From Hydrogenophilus sp. (lineage in GTDB: Bacteria > Pseudomonadota > Gammaproteobacteria > Burkholderiales > Thiobacillaceae), in assembly GCA_020725265.1 (NCBI GenBank), contig DYFK01000001.1, positions 104,969 through 168,968 on the forward strand: DNA of 64,000 bases, given 5' to 3'. The notes under the pieces are model-generated. The model was not told where the DNA came from. It worked only from the letters and a program-made list of their open reading frames with translations, and did no database searches. Position numbers and translations under genes: made by a program. Shown piece by piece: positions 9,509 through 17,496 of the stretch; positions within the stretch are counted from its first letter, which is position 1; every line of letters starts with the position of its first letter.

Positions 9509-10392
9509 GTCTCCACCTCGAGCATCCAGCGCAGCGTATCGACCAGGGGAATGTCATCAAGCTGTCCGGTGGCCTGATCCAGCTTGTCCCTCGATCCCGA
9601 CAATCGCCTGACTTCATTCCGCCGCGCATAGGTGGGATTGACGCGCACCGGCATGCGATAGCCGGTGATGTCCGCCATCAGTTCCAGCACTTCGGTCGGG
9701 CTGTATGCGCGGCCGGAGCAGATGTTGTAGACCTCGCCCGGCACGCCGGACGCCAGCAGGGCCCGATACCGCGCCGCGACCACGCGCACGTCGGAAAAAT
9801 CGCGAACGACATCAAGATTGCCCAGTTCGATCACAGCGGCGCGCCGCCGGTAATGGCCGACGATCTTGGGCAACAGAAAGCTTTCCGATTGTCCTACACC
9901 GCTGTAATTGAACGGCCGCGCGATGATGACCGGCAGTTTGTCCAGCCACAGCCGCGACATATGTTCCATCGCCAGCTTGCTGACGGCGTAATCGTTGACC
10001 GGCGCGACCGGCGTTTCCTCGTCGATCGATTCGACATCGGCATTGCCGTATACGTTGGCGCTGCTCGCCAGCAGGACCGCGCGCGGGATGGCCGGACCAC
10101 TGGCAAGCGCCGCCAGCAAATTGCGCGTGCCGATGATATTGACCCGGTAAATGGCCTCGACATCGTCATGTTCGACGAAGGAAATCGCGGCCAGATGGAC
10201 GACGACATCGGGCCGGATCGCCGACACGGCCCGACGCGTGGCGACGGCATCGAGCAGATCGACCCGATTCTCGCCATCCCTCAAGCCATGCACCTCATAA
10301 CCGGCGCGTTCGAGTTCCGCCGCCACGTAACGGCCGGTGAATCCCCTGATGCCGGTCACCAGGGCACGACCACCAGCTCCCACCATCGGCAT
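9505..10392 (-). CDS. rmd: NAD(P)-dependent GDP-6-deoxy-4-keto-D-mannose reductase
   Basis: 295 aa short-chain dehydrogenase of the extended type. The dinucleotide motif is GIRGFTGRYV, and the catalytic set is SSANVYG plus YAVSK (Tyr-x3-Lys). The predicted reaction reduces the 4-keto group of the Gmd product to give GDP-D-rhamnose; gmd lies immediately upstream. The track starts at a GTG (10395). I prefer the adjacent ATG at 10392, which lies just after a GAGGGAAAGG Shine-Dalgarno stretch; the GTG cannot be excluded. A GDP-fucose synthase is less likely because those are longer and have a different C-terminus. Confidence 0.8.
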   Translation of the reverse strand: MPMVGAGGRALVTGIRGFTGRYVAAELERAGYEVHGLRDGENRVDLLDAVATRRAVSAIRPDVVVHLAAISFVEHDDVEAIYRVNIIGTRNLLAALASGPAIPRAVLLASSANVYGNADVESIDEETPVAPVNDYAVSKLAMEHMSRLWLDKLPVIIARPFNYSGVGQSESFLLPKIVGHYRRRAAVIELGNLDVVRDFSDVRVVAARYRALLASGVPGEVYNICSGRAYSPTEVLELMADITGYRMPVRVNPTYARRNEVRRLSGSRDKLDQATGQLDDIPLVDTLRWMLEVET

Positions 10393-10575
10393 CACCCGGC
10401 CTTTCCCTCAAGCCACGCGCGCGGAGCAGGCGGGAACACGGGTTTCAGAGGGAAAATCGCGCCGGATCGGTCAAATCCGGCCAGATCGATCTCACGGCAA
10501 CGGCCCGGCGGTGAAACGTCCGGATTATCCGGATCGACTTCGGAAGCGCACGAACGAGCCATCCTGATCCGCCGA

Positions 10576-11688
10576 TCAGTGGTAATCCATGGCCTTGTAG
10601 CCATGATTGCGGACCAGCTCATCGCGGCGCGCGGATTCGAGATCGGCGCGCGCCATTTCCGCGACCAGTTCGGCGAAACAGGTCTTCGGTGACCAGCCCA
10701 GCTTTTCACGCGCCTTGCTGGCATCGCCAAGCAGGGATTCCACCTCGGTGGGGCGGAAATAACGCGGATCGACCGCCACCACGGCCTGGCCAGGATCTCC
10801 TTGCGGACGATCGGTCCAATAGCCTTTCTCCTCGACACCACTTCCCCGCCAATGGATCGTCATGTCGAGTTCCTTCGCCGCGGCGTCGACGAAATCGCGC
10901 ACGCTGTACTGCGTCCCGGTGGCGATGACGAAGTCCTCCGGCCGCTCCTGCTGGAGCATCAGCCATTGCATTTCCACGTAGTCGCGGGCGTGTCCCCAAT
11001 CGCGTCGTGCATCCAGATTGCCGAGATAAAGGCAATCCTGCAGGCCGAGCTTGATGCGCGCCAGAGCCCGGGTGATCTTGCGGGTGACGAAGGTCTCGCC
11101 TCGTATCGGCGATTCGTGGTTGAACAGGATGCCGTTACAGGCATACAAACCGTAAGCCTCACGGTAGTTGACGGTAATCCAGTAGGCATACAGCTTGGCC
11201 ACCGCGTAGGGACTGCGCGGGTAGAACGGGGTGTTCTCGGTCTGTGGTGTCTCCCGAACCTTGCCGAACAGTTCGGAAGTGCTGGCCTGATAGAAGCGGG
11301 TTTTTTTCTCCAGGCCGAGGATGCGGATCGCCTCCAGCAAGCGCAGGGTTCCGATGGCGTCGGAGTTGGCGGTGTACTCAGGTTCCTCGAACGACACCGC
11401 GACATGCGACTGCGCGGCCAGGTTGTAGATCTCATCCGGCTGGACCTGCTGGATGATGCGGATCAGGCTGGAACTGTCGGTCAGATCGCCATGATGCAGA
11501 AAGAAGTGGCGATCGGCCTCGTGCGGATCCTGATAAAGATGATCGATTCGATCGGTGTTGAACAAGGAGGAGCGACGCTTGATGCCGTGAACCTCATACC
11601 CCTTGCCCAACAAGAACTCGGCAAGATAGGCCCCATCCTGTCCTGTCACTCCCGTAATCAGCGCGACTTTGACTTTATCCGTATTCAT
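10576..11688 (-). CDS. gmd: GDP-mannose 4,6-dehydratase
   Basis: 370 aa. Converts GDP-D-mannose to GDP-4-keto-6-deoxy-D-mannose, the branch point for D-rhamnose, perosamine and L-fucose. The N-terminus has [19 protein letters not shown] (NADP-binding GxxGxxG). Next come the [15 protein letters not shown] arginine-rich loop, the catalytic STSELFG, and [10 protein letters not shown] (Tyr-x3-Lys). Family-wide blocks [16 protein letters not shown] and [12 protein letters not shown] are present. Length is normal. A 183-base gap separates it from rmd; I see no gene there. Confidence 0.96.
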   Translation of the reverse strand: MNTDKVKVALITGVTGQDGAYLAEFLLGKGYEVHGIKRRSSLFNTDRIDHLYQDPHEADRHFFLHHGDLTDSSSLIRIIQQVQPDEIYNLAAQSHVAVSFEEPEYTANSDAIGTLRLLEAIRILGLEKKTRFYQASTSELFGKVRETPQTENTPFYPRSPYAVAKLYAYWITVNYREAYGLYACNGILFNHESPIRGETFVTRKITRALARIKLGLQDCLYLGNLDARRDWGHARDYVEMQWLMLQQERPEDFVIATGTQYSVRDFVDAAAKELDMTIHWRGSGVEEKGYWTDRPQGDPGQAVVAVDPRYFRPTEVESLLGDASKAREKLGWSPKTCFAELVAEMARADLESARRDELVRNHGYKAMDYH

Positions 11689-11770
11689 TTTCCTGGCAGT
11701 GCAATATTAGAAGTATGAAGATGAGCGGGCGATCGAATCACGATAGCCTGAATCCATCGAAATTGTTTCA

Positions 11771-12559
11771 TTATCCAACTTTTCCATCCCCGTCCGCGAC
11801 CGTGTCGCGCGCCGGCGAGCCATAACGCGCCAGGCATTCATGCACCTCGCCCGCCGCCACGATGCGCCCCTCATCCAGGACCAGAGCCTTGTTGCAGAAC
11901 TGGGTCAGGATGTCGGAATTGTGCGAGGCGATGACCAGAATCGAGACCTGATCGATCAGGCGTGTGATCCGGACTTGCGCCTTCTTCAGAAAACTGGCGT
12001 CCCCGGCGCCGATCATTTCGTCCATCAGCAGGATTTCCGGCGTGATCGCGGTCGATACCGCGAACGCCAGGCGCAGCAGCATGCCCTGCGAATAGGCGCG
12101 GACCGGCAGGTGCAGATATTCACTGAGTTCGGTGAATTCCTCCACTTCCGGGATCAGCCGGATCGCTTCCGCCTTGGTCAGACCGAGCACGATGCCGCGC
12201 AGGATGATGTTGTCGTAGCCGCTGGCATCCATGTCCATGCCCAGCATGATGTCGGTCAGCGACGACACCCGGCCCTCGATCCGGATGTCGCCGGCGGTCG
12301 GCTCGTAGACGCCGGACAGCACCCGCAGCAACGTGGTCTTGCCGGCGCCGTTGCGACCGATCAGGCCGATGCGGTCGCCATCGCGCAAGGTCAGGTCGAT
12401 GCCGCGCAACGCATGCACGCGGAAGCCGGACAACCCGGATGCCTCGACCCGGCGCTGCTCCTGCTGGGCATAGCGGAACAGAATGTTGAGCAGGCCGCGC
12501 GAGCGGGACGTGAACACGGGAAAGTCGACGGTGACGTCGCGCAGTTCGATCTTCGCCAT
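11771..12559 (-). CDS. polysaccharide-export ABC transporter ATP-binding protein, short type
   Basis: 262 aa ATPase of an ABC-2 exporter (Wzt/KpsT type) that powers glycan export across the inner membrane. Walker A is GRNGAGKTT (about 68–76), the signature is YSQGM, Walker B is ILLMDEMIG and the switch histidine is in IASHNSD. It ends about 20 residues after the core, so it lacks the C-terminal carbohydrate-binding domain seen in the second ATPase at 32620–33903. The track ORF begins at 13090 in another gene's frame; the ATG at 12559 gives [13 protein letters not shown], 8 bases after the permease stop. Confidence 0.9.
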   Translation of the reverse strand: MAKIELRDVTVDFPVFTSRSRGLLNILFRYAQQEQRRVEASGLSGFRVHALRGIDLTLRDGDRIGLIGRNGAGKTTLLRVLSGVYEPTAGDIRIEGRVSSLTDIMLGMDMDASGYDNIILRGIVLGLTKAEAIRLIPEVEEFTELSEYLHLPVRAYSQGMLLRLAFAVSTAITPEILLMDEMIGAGDASFLKKAQVRITRLIDQVSILVIASHNSDILTQFCNKALVLDEGRIVAAGEVHECLARYGSPARDTVADGDGKVG

Positions 12560-12567
12560 GGCCGCGC

Positions 12568-13383
12568 CTACAACCAGTAGACGATGCGCCGGCGCACCGC
12601 CACGTAGAGAACGTAAAAGACCACGGCCAGTACCGCCTGGATGCCGAGCACCGTCAGCCAGGCCTGGGCCGAAGCCGCCTCGCCGAGCAACGGCGCCCGC
12701 AGGATCTCCAGATAGCTGGCCAGCGGATTGAGATGGACCAGCCATTGCGCCCGTTCGGTCAACTGTTCCGGGCGCCAGATCACCGGCGTCACGAAGAAGC
12801 TGATCTGCATGATGCTGGCGACGATCATCGGGATGTCGCGGTAACGGGTCGCCACCGCGCCCAGGATCGCGATGACGAAACTGGCCGCGAGCATGGTGAC
12901 GGCCAGACCGAGCAGGAACGCCAGCCAGTCGACCTGGGCGAAATGCCCCGACCACAGCAGCACCGCCAGGATCACCACCATGTTGTGGGCAAGCAGGATG
13001 CTGTTGCGCCAGACCACCCGGAAGACGAAGGCGATCTTGGGATAGGGCGTCTGCTTCAGGAAGGCGTCGGCGCTGGTATAGACCGTGCAACCCTCGTTGA
13101 TCAGGGTCGACAGGTACGTGAAGATGATGTGGCCGGCGCAGAAATAGGGCAGGTATTCCTCCACCGAAATCTTGAACAACTGCGCGCCGACCAGACCGAA
13201 GGCGACGATGAAGATGGCGGTGTTGAGCGTGATCCAGACCGGCCCGATGAACGAGCGCCGGTACTGTTTGAGAATGTCGTTCCAGCCCAGATAGGTCCAG
13301 AATCGCCAGTTCAGGACCGACTGGACGACATCGTCACGCAGACGGCGCGCCTGGCTGGTCTGGCTGGAAACCGATACCGGCAT
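12568..13383 (-). CDS. ABC-2 type polysaccharide export permease (first)
   Basis: 271 aa inner-membrane permease. It has the family's cytoplasmic amphipathic entry ([15 protein letters not shown]) followed by about six hydrophobic segments. The conserved re-entrant region SFFVTPVIW and the [16 protein letters not shown] loop match Wzm/KpsM-type proteins. It sits between another permease and the short ATPase and most likely pairs with that ATPase, only 8 bases downstream. It and the next permease are clearly different proteins, not a frameshifted pair. Confidence 0.9.
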   Translation of the reverse strand: MPVSVSSQTSQARRLRDDVVQSVLNWRFWTYLGWNDILKQYRRSFIGPVWITLNTAIFIVAFGLVGAQLFKISVEEYLPYFCAGHIIFTYLSTLINEGCTVYTSADAFLKQTPYPKIAFVFRVVWRNSILLAHNMVVILAVLLWSGHFAQVDWLAFLLGLAVTMLAASFVIAILGAVATRYRDIPMIVASIMQISFFVTPVIWRPEQLTERAQWLVHLNPLASYLEILRAPLLGEAASAQAWLTVLGIQAVLAVVFYVLYVAVRRRIVYWL

Positions 13384-13460
13384 GAATGCTCCCTATTCCT
13401 TATCGATCCGGTTGCACGGCATGCTGGTGGCGCGCTTCTCCACACCACTCGCCACATCGC

Positions 13461-14279
13461 TCACAGCACATCCGCGAACCCCCGTCGTGTCTTCTGGAAC
13501 CAGGCGAAACCGAGCCAGGCGACCGCCAGACTGACCGCCAGGCCAAGCCCGAGCGCGCCCCAATCCGGCATTTGTCCCCAGATGGTGACCGCGCGCGCCT
13601 GTTCGATCAGGTGGGCGAGCGGATTCAGGTACATGATCGCGCGGTAGTCCTCGGGCAGCGCGGTGACCGGATAAAAGATCGGCGACAGGAACATCAGCAC
13701 CGTGGTCGCCACGCCGACGGTCTGACCGACATCGCGCAGATAGACGCCGAGCGAGGCGAACAGCCAGGCCAGGCCCAGGGTCAGGAACACCAGCGGCAGC
13801 AGCACGACGGGCAGGAACACCACGGTCCATTGCAGGTCGTGGTTGACCAGCGCGTAGAACCCCAACAGCACGGCCAGGCTGACGGCGGCATGGAACAGCG
13901 CGGCGGCGAACACCACCCAGGGCAGGATTTCCAGCGGAAACACCACCTTCTTGACGTAGTTGGGATTGGCCAGCACCAGGCCGGGCGCGCGGTTGATGCA
14001 TTCGGCGAACAGGTTGTAGACGATCATGCCGGCGAACAGGACGATGGCGAACTCGGTCTTGCTGTCCGACCCGGACTGCCAGCGCGCGTTGAAGACGACG
14101 CTGAAGACGAAGGTGTAGACGGTCAGCATCAGCACCGGGTGAAAGAACGACCAGACGATGCCGAGCACCGAACCGCGATAGCGGCCGACCACCTCGCGGC
14201 GCGCCATCTGCGCGATCAGATCGCGGTGGCGCCAGACGCTGGCGACCATGGCGCTCGGGGAAATTTCGAAACGTTGCAT
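13461..14279 (-). CDS. ABC-2 type polysaccharide export permease (second)
   Basis: 272 aa permease with the same topology as its neighbour but different sequence. Landmarks are VVGRYRGSVLGIVWSF, the TVYTFVFSVVFNARW segment, FLSPIFYPVTALPEDYR and NPLAHLIEQAR. This subtype in other bacteria usually works with a Wzt that has a C-terminal carbohydrate-binding domain. Here that ATPase is 18 kb away at 32620–33903, so the pairing is an inference. I chose the ATG at 14279 (MQRFEISPSAM) over the track's upstream start because permeases of this type begin with a short cytoplasmic tail. Confidence 0.88.
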   Translation of the reverse strand: MQRFEISPSAMVASVWRHRDLIAQMARREVVGRYRGSVLGIVWSFFHPVLMLTVYTFVFSVVFNARWQSGSDSKTEFAIVLFAGMIVYNLFAECINRAPGLVLANPNYVKKVVFPLEILPWVVFAAALFHAAVSLAVLLGFYALVNHDLQWTVVFLPVVLLPLVFLTLGLAWLFASLGVYLRDVGQTVGVATTVLMFLSPIFYPVTALPEDYRAIMYLNPLAHLIEQARAVTIWGQMPDWGALGLGLAVSLAVAWLGFAWFQKTRRGFADVL

Positions 14280-14346
14280 GAGGGCCGAAAGGATAAGGCG
14301 GATGCCGGCGAAAACCGGCATCCGCCCATGACACGATCGCGCGCGT

Positions 14347-14904
14347 TCAGACGGTCGCGGCGGAGCGGCGATGCGCCAGCGCCGCCCGGACCAGCCCGAT
14401 CAGGGCCAGGTAGAGCCCGGCGCCGGCCAGATAGGACGGGTAATACCTGGCGACCGAGGCCAGATACGCGGTCGCCGTCATGTCGCCGAACATCCCGGAA
14501 AAGGCCCAGAAGGTCAGATTGGAAATCAGGAAGGCAAGGCTGACCGCCGTCAGCGCGACCACGCCTAGGATCGCGGCGGCGTGCGTCAGCGGCCGCGCCG
14601 GCTGCCGGGCCAGCCAGCGTCCGGCCAGCCAGAGCGTGGCATAGGTCGGCAGCAGCCCCCAGTAGGCCGGGGTCAGGCACCAGGCCGCCTCGGCGGCGGT
14701 TTTCGCCAGACTCACGTCGATGACCACCGCCAGGGCGATGCCGGCGGCGAACCAGACCCAGGTTCCCAGCCACAGCCCGCCCAGCAGGAACACGGCCAGC
14801 GAAGCGTCCGGCAGGGACACGTCGGAACCGAAATGGCCGACGCGGGTGACGGCCATCAACAGCAACAGCGCGGCGGCGGTGTACAGGCGGGTTCGGGCGG
14901 ACAT
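14347..14904 (-). CDS. btuM: BtuM-type vitamin B12 (cobalamin) inner-membrane transporter
   Basis: 185 aa, with about six hydrophobic helices. The N-terminal TRVGHFGSDVSLPDASLAVF and a cysteine at residue 75 (AAWCLTPAYWG) fit the solitary ECF-type S-component BtuM, whose cysteine coordinates the cobalt of B12 in the characterised Thiobacillus protein (established knowledge, recalled). It is divergent from a cobalamin riboswitch and btuB, so outer- and inner-membrane steps of B12 uptake lie side by side. The ATG at 14904 follows a TGGAG Shine-Dalgarno by 6 bases; the track's start at 14934 lacks this. The gene itself does not lie behind the riboswitch. Confidence 0.8.
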   Translation of the reverse strand: MSARTRLYTAAALLLLMAVTRVGHFGSDVSLPDASLAVFLLGGLWLGTWVWFAAGIALAVVIDVSLAKTAAEAAWCLTPAYWGLLPTYATLWLAGRWLARQPARPLTHAAAILGVVALTAVSLAFLISNLTFWAFSGMFGDMTATAYLASVARYYPSYLAGAGLYLALIGLVRAALAHRRSAATV

Positions 14905-14978
14905 GACGCACTCCAGGAAGGAAATCGGTGCCAAGGATAGCCCAGCCGGAGTCCCTCGCCTACAATCCCCGCCGCTAC

Positions 14979-15165
14979 AGGTGCCCTGATCCGACGGTCA
15001 GGGTGAAACGGGAACGAGGTGCGGAGCGTGTCTCCCAGGCCTCGGCTGCCCCCGCAACGGTAAGCGCCCCGGAAATCTCCTTTCCGGCCGGACGCCCATC
15101 ACGCCACTGTCGTTTGACGGGAAGGCGGGCGTCCCGCGAGCGCGAGCCCGGAGACCGGCCTGCGG
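14979..15165 (+). promoter_or_regulatory. cobalamin (AdoCbl) riboswitch aptamer upstream of btuB
   Basis: The stretch contains the B12-box GCTGCCCCCGCAACGGTAA (15045–15063), preceded by GGTGAAACGGGAA. Later come CCACTGT, GACGGGAAGGCGGG and the closing GAGCCCGGAGACCGGCCTGC. These are the conserved blocks, in order, of the cobalamin riboswitch. It reads on the plus strand toward btuB and is expected to lower BtuB synthesis when adenosylcobalamin is plentiful. A TACAAT sequence at 14961–14966 could be its promoter -10; I see no convincing -35. Confidence 0.93.
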
Positions 15166-15173
15166 CGTTGGTG

Positions 15174-15248
15174 CGCGGGTCGCGGAGGGCGGCCACCGAC
15201 GAACCCGGTCCCCGCGGCCTTCGGCCGCCGCCCCGTTCCCGACCCGCG
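15174..15248 (+). promoter_or_regulatory. likely riboswitch expression platform hairpin
   Basis: Between the aptamer and the btuB ATG, CGCGGGTCG (15174–15182) pairs perfectly with CGACCCGCG (15240–15248). An inner hairpin GCGGCC-TTC-GGCCGC lies at 15214–15228. There is no run of T after it. The btuB Shine-Dalgarno (AGAGGA, 15281–15286) lies about 33 bases further on, outside the stem. The structure may act by an alternative fold that reaches the ribosome-binding site or by Rho; the mechanism is not visible. Confidence 0.5.
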
Positions 15249-15292
15249 CGTGTGCATTTCCGGCGGGGTCGCCGGGAACGAGAGGATCCTTC

Positions 15293-17131
15293 ATGCAACG
15301 CAAACCCCTGGCCGTCGCGACCGGCCTGCTGTTCGTCGCCATCGCCGCGCCCACGCGCGCCGATACCCTTCCCCTGCTCGATCAGATCGTGGTCACCGCC
15401 AGCCGGCTGCCGGAGCGGCGCGCCGAGGTCGCCGGCGACGTCTCGGTGCTCACCCGCGCCGACATCGAACGCGCCGGCCAGGCGACGCTGACCGAGCTGC
15501 TGGCCACCCTGCCCGGCGTCGAGATCACCCGCAACGGTGGCGCCGGCGCCGTCACCAGCGTGTTCCTGCGTGGCGCCAACCGCAATCACAGCCTGGTGCT
15601 GGTCGATGGCGTGCGCATGACTTCGGCCAGCCTGGGCAGCGCCCGGCTCGAACACCTGCCACTGGAACTGGTCGAGCGCATCGAGGTGGTGCGCGGCCCG
15701 ATGAGCACGCTGTACGGTTCCGAGGCGATCGGCGGCGTCATCCAGATCTTCACCCGGCGCGGAGGCGGCGCGCCGCGCGCGCATGTCCGCGCCGGCCTCG
15801 GCGGCCTGGGGCTGGCCACGCTCGACGCCGGCCTCACCGGCGGCGCCGACGGCCTGCGTTACGCGCTGTCGGTCGGTCACGCCGAGCAGGACGGCCAGTC
15901 CGCCAGCAACCCGGACGCCGGACCGTGGACCTACAACCCGGACAAGGACGGCTACCGCAACCGGCGCGCGGCGCTGTCGCTGGAATATGACCTGGACGCC
16001 CGCCATGTTCTGTCGCTGCGCGGCCTGGCCAGCGACGGCCTGAGCCAGTTCGACGACGGTCTCGGCTTTTCCGGCGAGACCGTCGACAGCCGCGCCCGCG
16101 CCCGCCTGGGCAACGCCGGCGTCGGCCTGACCAGCAGGCTGGGCGCTGACTGGACCAGCAGCCTGCGCGCCGATTACGCCTACGAGAACGTGCGCACGCA
16201 CGGCAACGGCTACGCCAGCCACATCACGCTCGACCAGTGGCAGCTCGGCTGGCAGCTCGACGGCCGTACCGCGCCGGGGGATTGGGTGTTGCTGCTGGAG
16301 CGGCTCGACCAGAAGGTCGGCGGCGACGTCGGCTACGCGCGCGACCGGCGCGAGCGCGACGCCATCCTGCTTGGCTGGCGCCGCGATTTCGGTCGCCACC
16401 GGCTGCACGCCAACGCCCGCCATGACGACGACAGCCAGTTCGGCGGCCACGCCACCGGCGGCTTCGGCTACGGCCTGCGCCTGACCCCGGCCTGGCGCGC
16501 CGAGCTGGCCTGGGGCAGCGCCTACCGGGCGCCCGCCTTCGACGATCTGTACTGGCCGGGCGGCGGCAATCCGGAGCTGCGGCCGGAAACCGCGCGCAAC
16601 CTGGAGGCCGCCGTCAAACACCAGGCCGGCGACCGGCTCGTCAGCGCGACCGTCTACCGCAATCGCGTCGAGGACCTGATCCAGTGGGCGCCCGGCCCCG
16701 GCGGAAACTGGCGGCCGGACAACATCGCCCACGCCGATCTGCGCGGCCTGACCCTGGCCTGGCGGGATCGCCTCGGCGACTTCGACGCGCGCGCCAGCGT
16801 CGATTTCCAGCGCGCCGAGGATGCCGACACCGGCCAGCATCTGCCCCTGCGCGCCCGCCGTCATGCCAGCCTGGGTCTGGACTGGCGGGCCGGCGCCTGG
16901 ACGCTGTCGGCCGATCTGGTCGCGCGCGACGCCCGTTACGCCGACGCCGGCAACAGCCAGCGCCTGCCCGGGCATGTCGTGATCGACCTGGGCGCGCGCT
17001 ACCGGATCGACCGCGACTGGTCGATCGATGCCCGTCTGGCCAACGCCCTCGACGTCGATTACCAGCTCGCGCGCGGTTACGACGCGCCCGGCCGCAACCT
17101 GTTCGTCGCCGTCGCCTACGCGCCGCGCTGA
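15293..17131 (+). CDS. btuB: TonB-dependent vitamin B12 receptor BtuB
   Basis: 612 aa outer-membrane receptor that imports cobalamin using TonB energy. A Sec signal peptide (about residues 1–23, ending THAD-like at PTRAD) is followed by the TonB box DQIVVTASR. The plug domain includes LVLVDGVRM, RIEVVRGPMSTLYGSEAIGG and IQIFTRR. The rest is a 22-strand-type barrel rich in alternating aromatic and polar residues, with FRAPAF-like AYRAPAFDDLYWPGGGNP. Length and order match BtuB. The upstream cobalamin riboswitch makes the substrate assignment firm. The last 16 bases overlap the convergent DUF2304 gene. Confidence 0.95.
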   Translation: MQRKPLAVATGLLFVAIAAPTRADTLPLLDQIVVTASRLPERRAEVAGDVSVLTRADIERAGQATLTELLATLPGVEITRNGGAGAVTSVFLRGANRNHSLVLVDGVRMTSASLGSARLEHLPLELVERIEVVRGPMSTLYGSEAIGGVIQIFTRRGGGAPRAHVRAGLGGLGLATLDAGLTGGADGLRYALSVGHAEQDGQSASNPDAGPWTYNPDKDGYRNRRAALSLEYDLDARHVLSLRGLASDGLSQFDDGLGFSGETVDSRARARLGNAGVGLTSRLGADWTSSLRADYAYENVRTHGNGYASHITLDQWQLGWQLDGRTAPGDWVLLLERLDQKVGGDVGYARDRRERDAILLGWRRDFGRHRLHANARHDDDSQFGGHATGGFGYGLRLTPAWRAELAWGSAYRAPAFDDLYWPGGGNPELRPETARNLEAAVKHQAGDRLVSATVYRNRVEDLIQWAPGPGGNWRPDNIAHADLRGLTLAWRDRLGDFDARASVDFQRAEDADTGQHLPLRARRHASLGLDWRAGAWTLSADLVARDARYADAGNSQRLPGHVVIDLGARYRIDRDWSIDARLANALDVDYQLARGYDAPGRNLFVAVAYAPR

Positions 17132-17496
17132 TCGTCGGCGGACGGCGGCTCGCCGTCGTCGCGGCCGGCCACGCCCGACTCGGCCAGCGCGATGCGCTGG
17201 TTGAGCCGGCGCAGGTCGCGTCTGAGCTGGGTCAGGGCGATGTCGGTGAACAGCGCGCGCAATACCAGCACGACGATGGCGACCAGGAACAGCAGCGCCG
17301 GCGAATAGGCGATGCCGACCGCCTGGCCGAGCAGATCGAGCAACCCCGGCCAGATGCCGAACACCAGCGACCCGACCGCGACCGCGATCCAGAACAGGCC
17401 CTGGCGCAGATGGATGTGATCGCGCCGCACCAGGGTGAGGATGACGATGGCGAGGCCGACGCCGAGCACGGCCGCGACCAGGTGATAGTCCTTCAT
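17116..17496 (-). CDS. DUF2304-family small membrane protein
   Basis: 126 aa with three hydrophobic segments (LVAAVLGVGLAIVILTLV, LFWIAVAVGSLVFGIW, LLFLVAIVVLVLRALFTDI) and a charged C-terminal tail containing LRRDLRRLNQRIAL. This size and pattern match the DUF2304 family, which often sits beside DPM-type GT2 glycosyltransferases and may anchor them. That is the arrangement here: its ATG at 17496 overlaps the stop of the GT4–GT2 fusion by ATGA. The track start at 17574 is an upstream extension without Shine-Dalgarno support. The stop lies within the end of convergent btuB. Confidence 0.82.
   Translation of the reverse strand: MKDYHLVAAVLGVGLAIVILTLVRRDHIHLRQGLFWIAVAVGSLVFGIWPGLLDLLGQAVGIAYSPALLFLVAIVVLVLRALFTDIALTQLRRDLRRLNQRIALAESGVAGRDDGEPPSADDQRGA

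Noticed and set aside
10392-10841. 149-codon minus-strand ORF between rmd and gmd
   Set aside because: Most of it lies inside gmd in another frame and has no recognisable motif.
13393-14334. 313-codon ORF in another frame over the second permease
   Set aside because: The overlapping frame contains the full ABC-2 permease pattern; this one is Arg/Pro-rich.
14975-16975. 666-codon minus-strand ORF over btuB
   Set aside because: It lies opposite a complete BtuB with riboswitch and has no recognisable domain; typical high-GC shadow.
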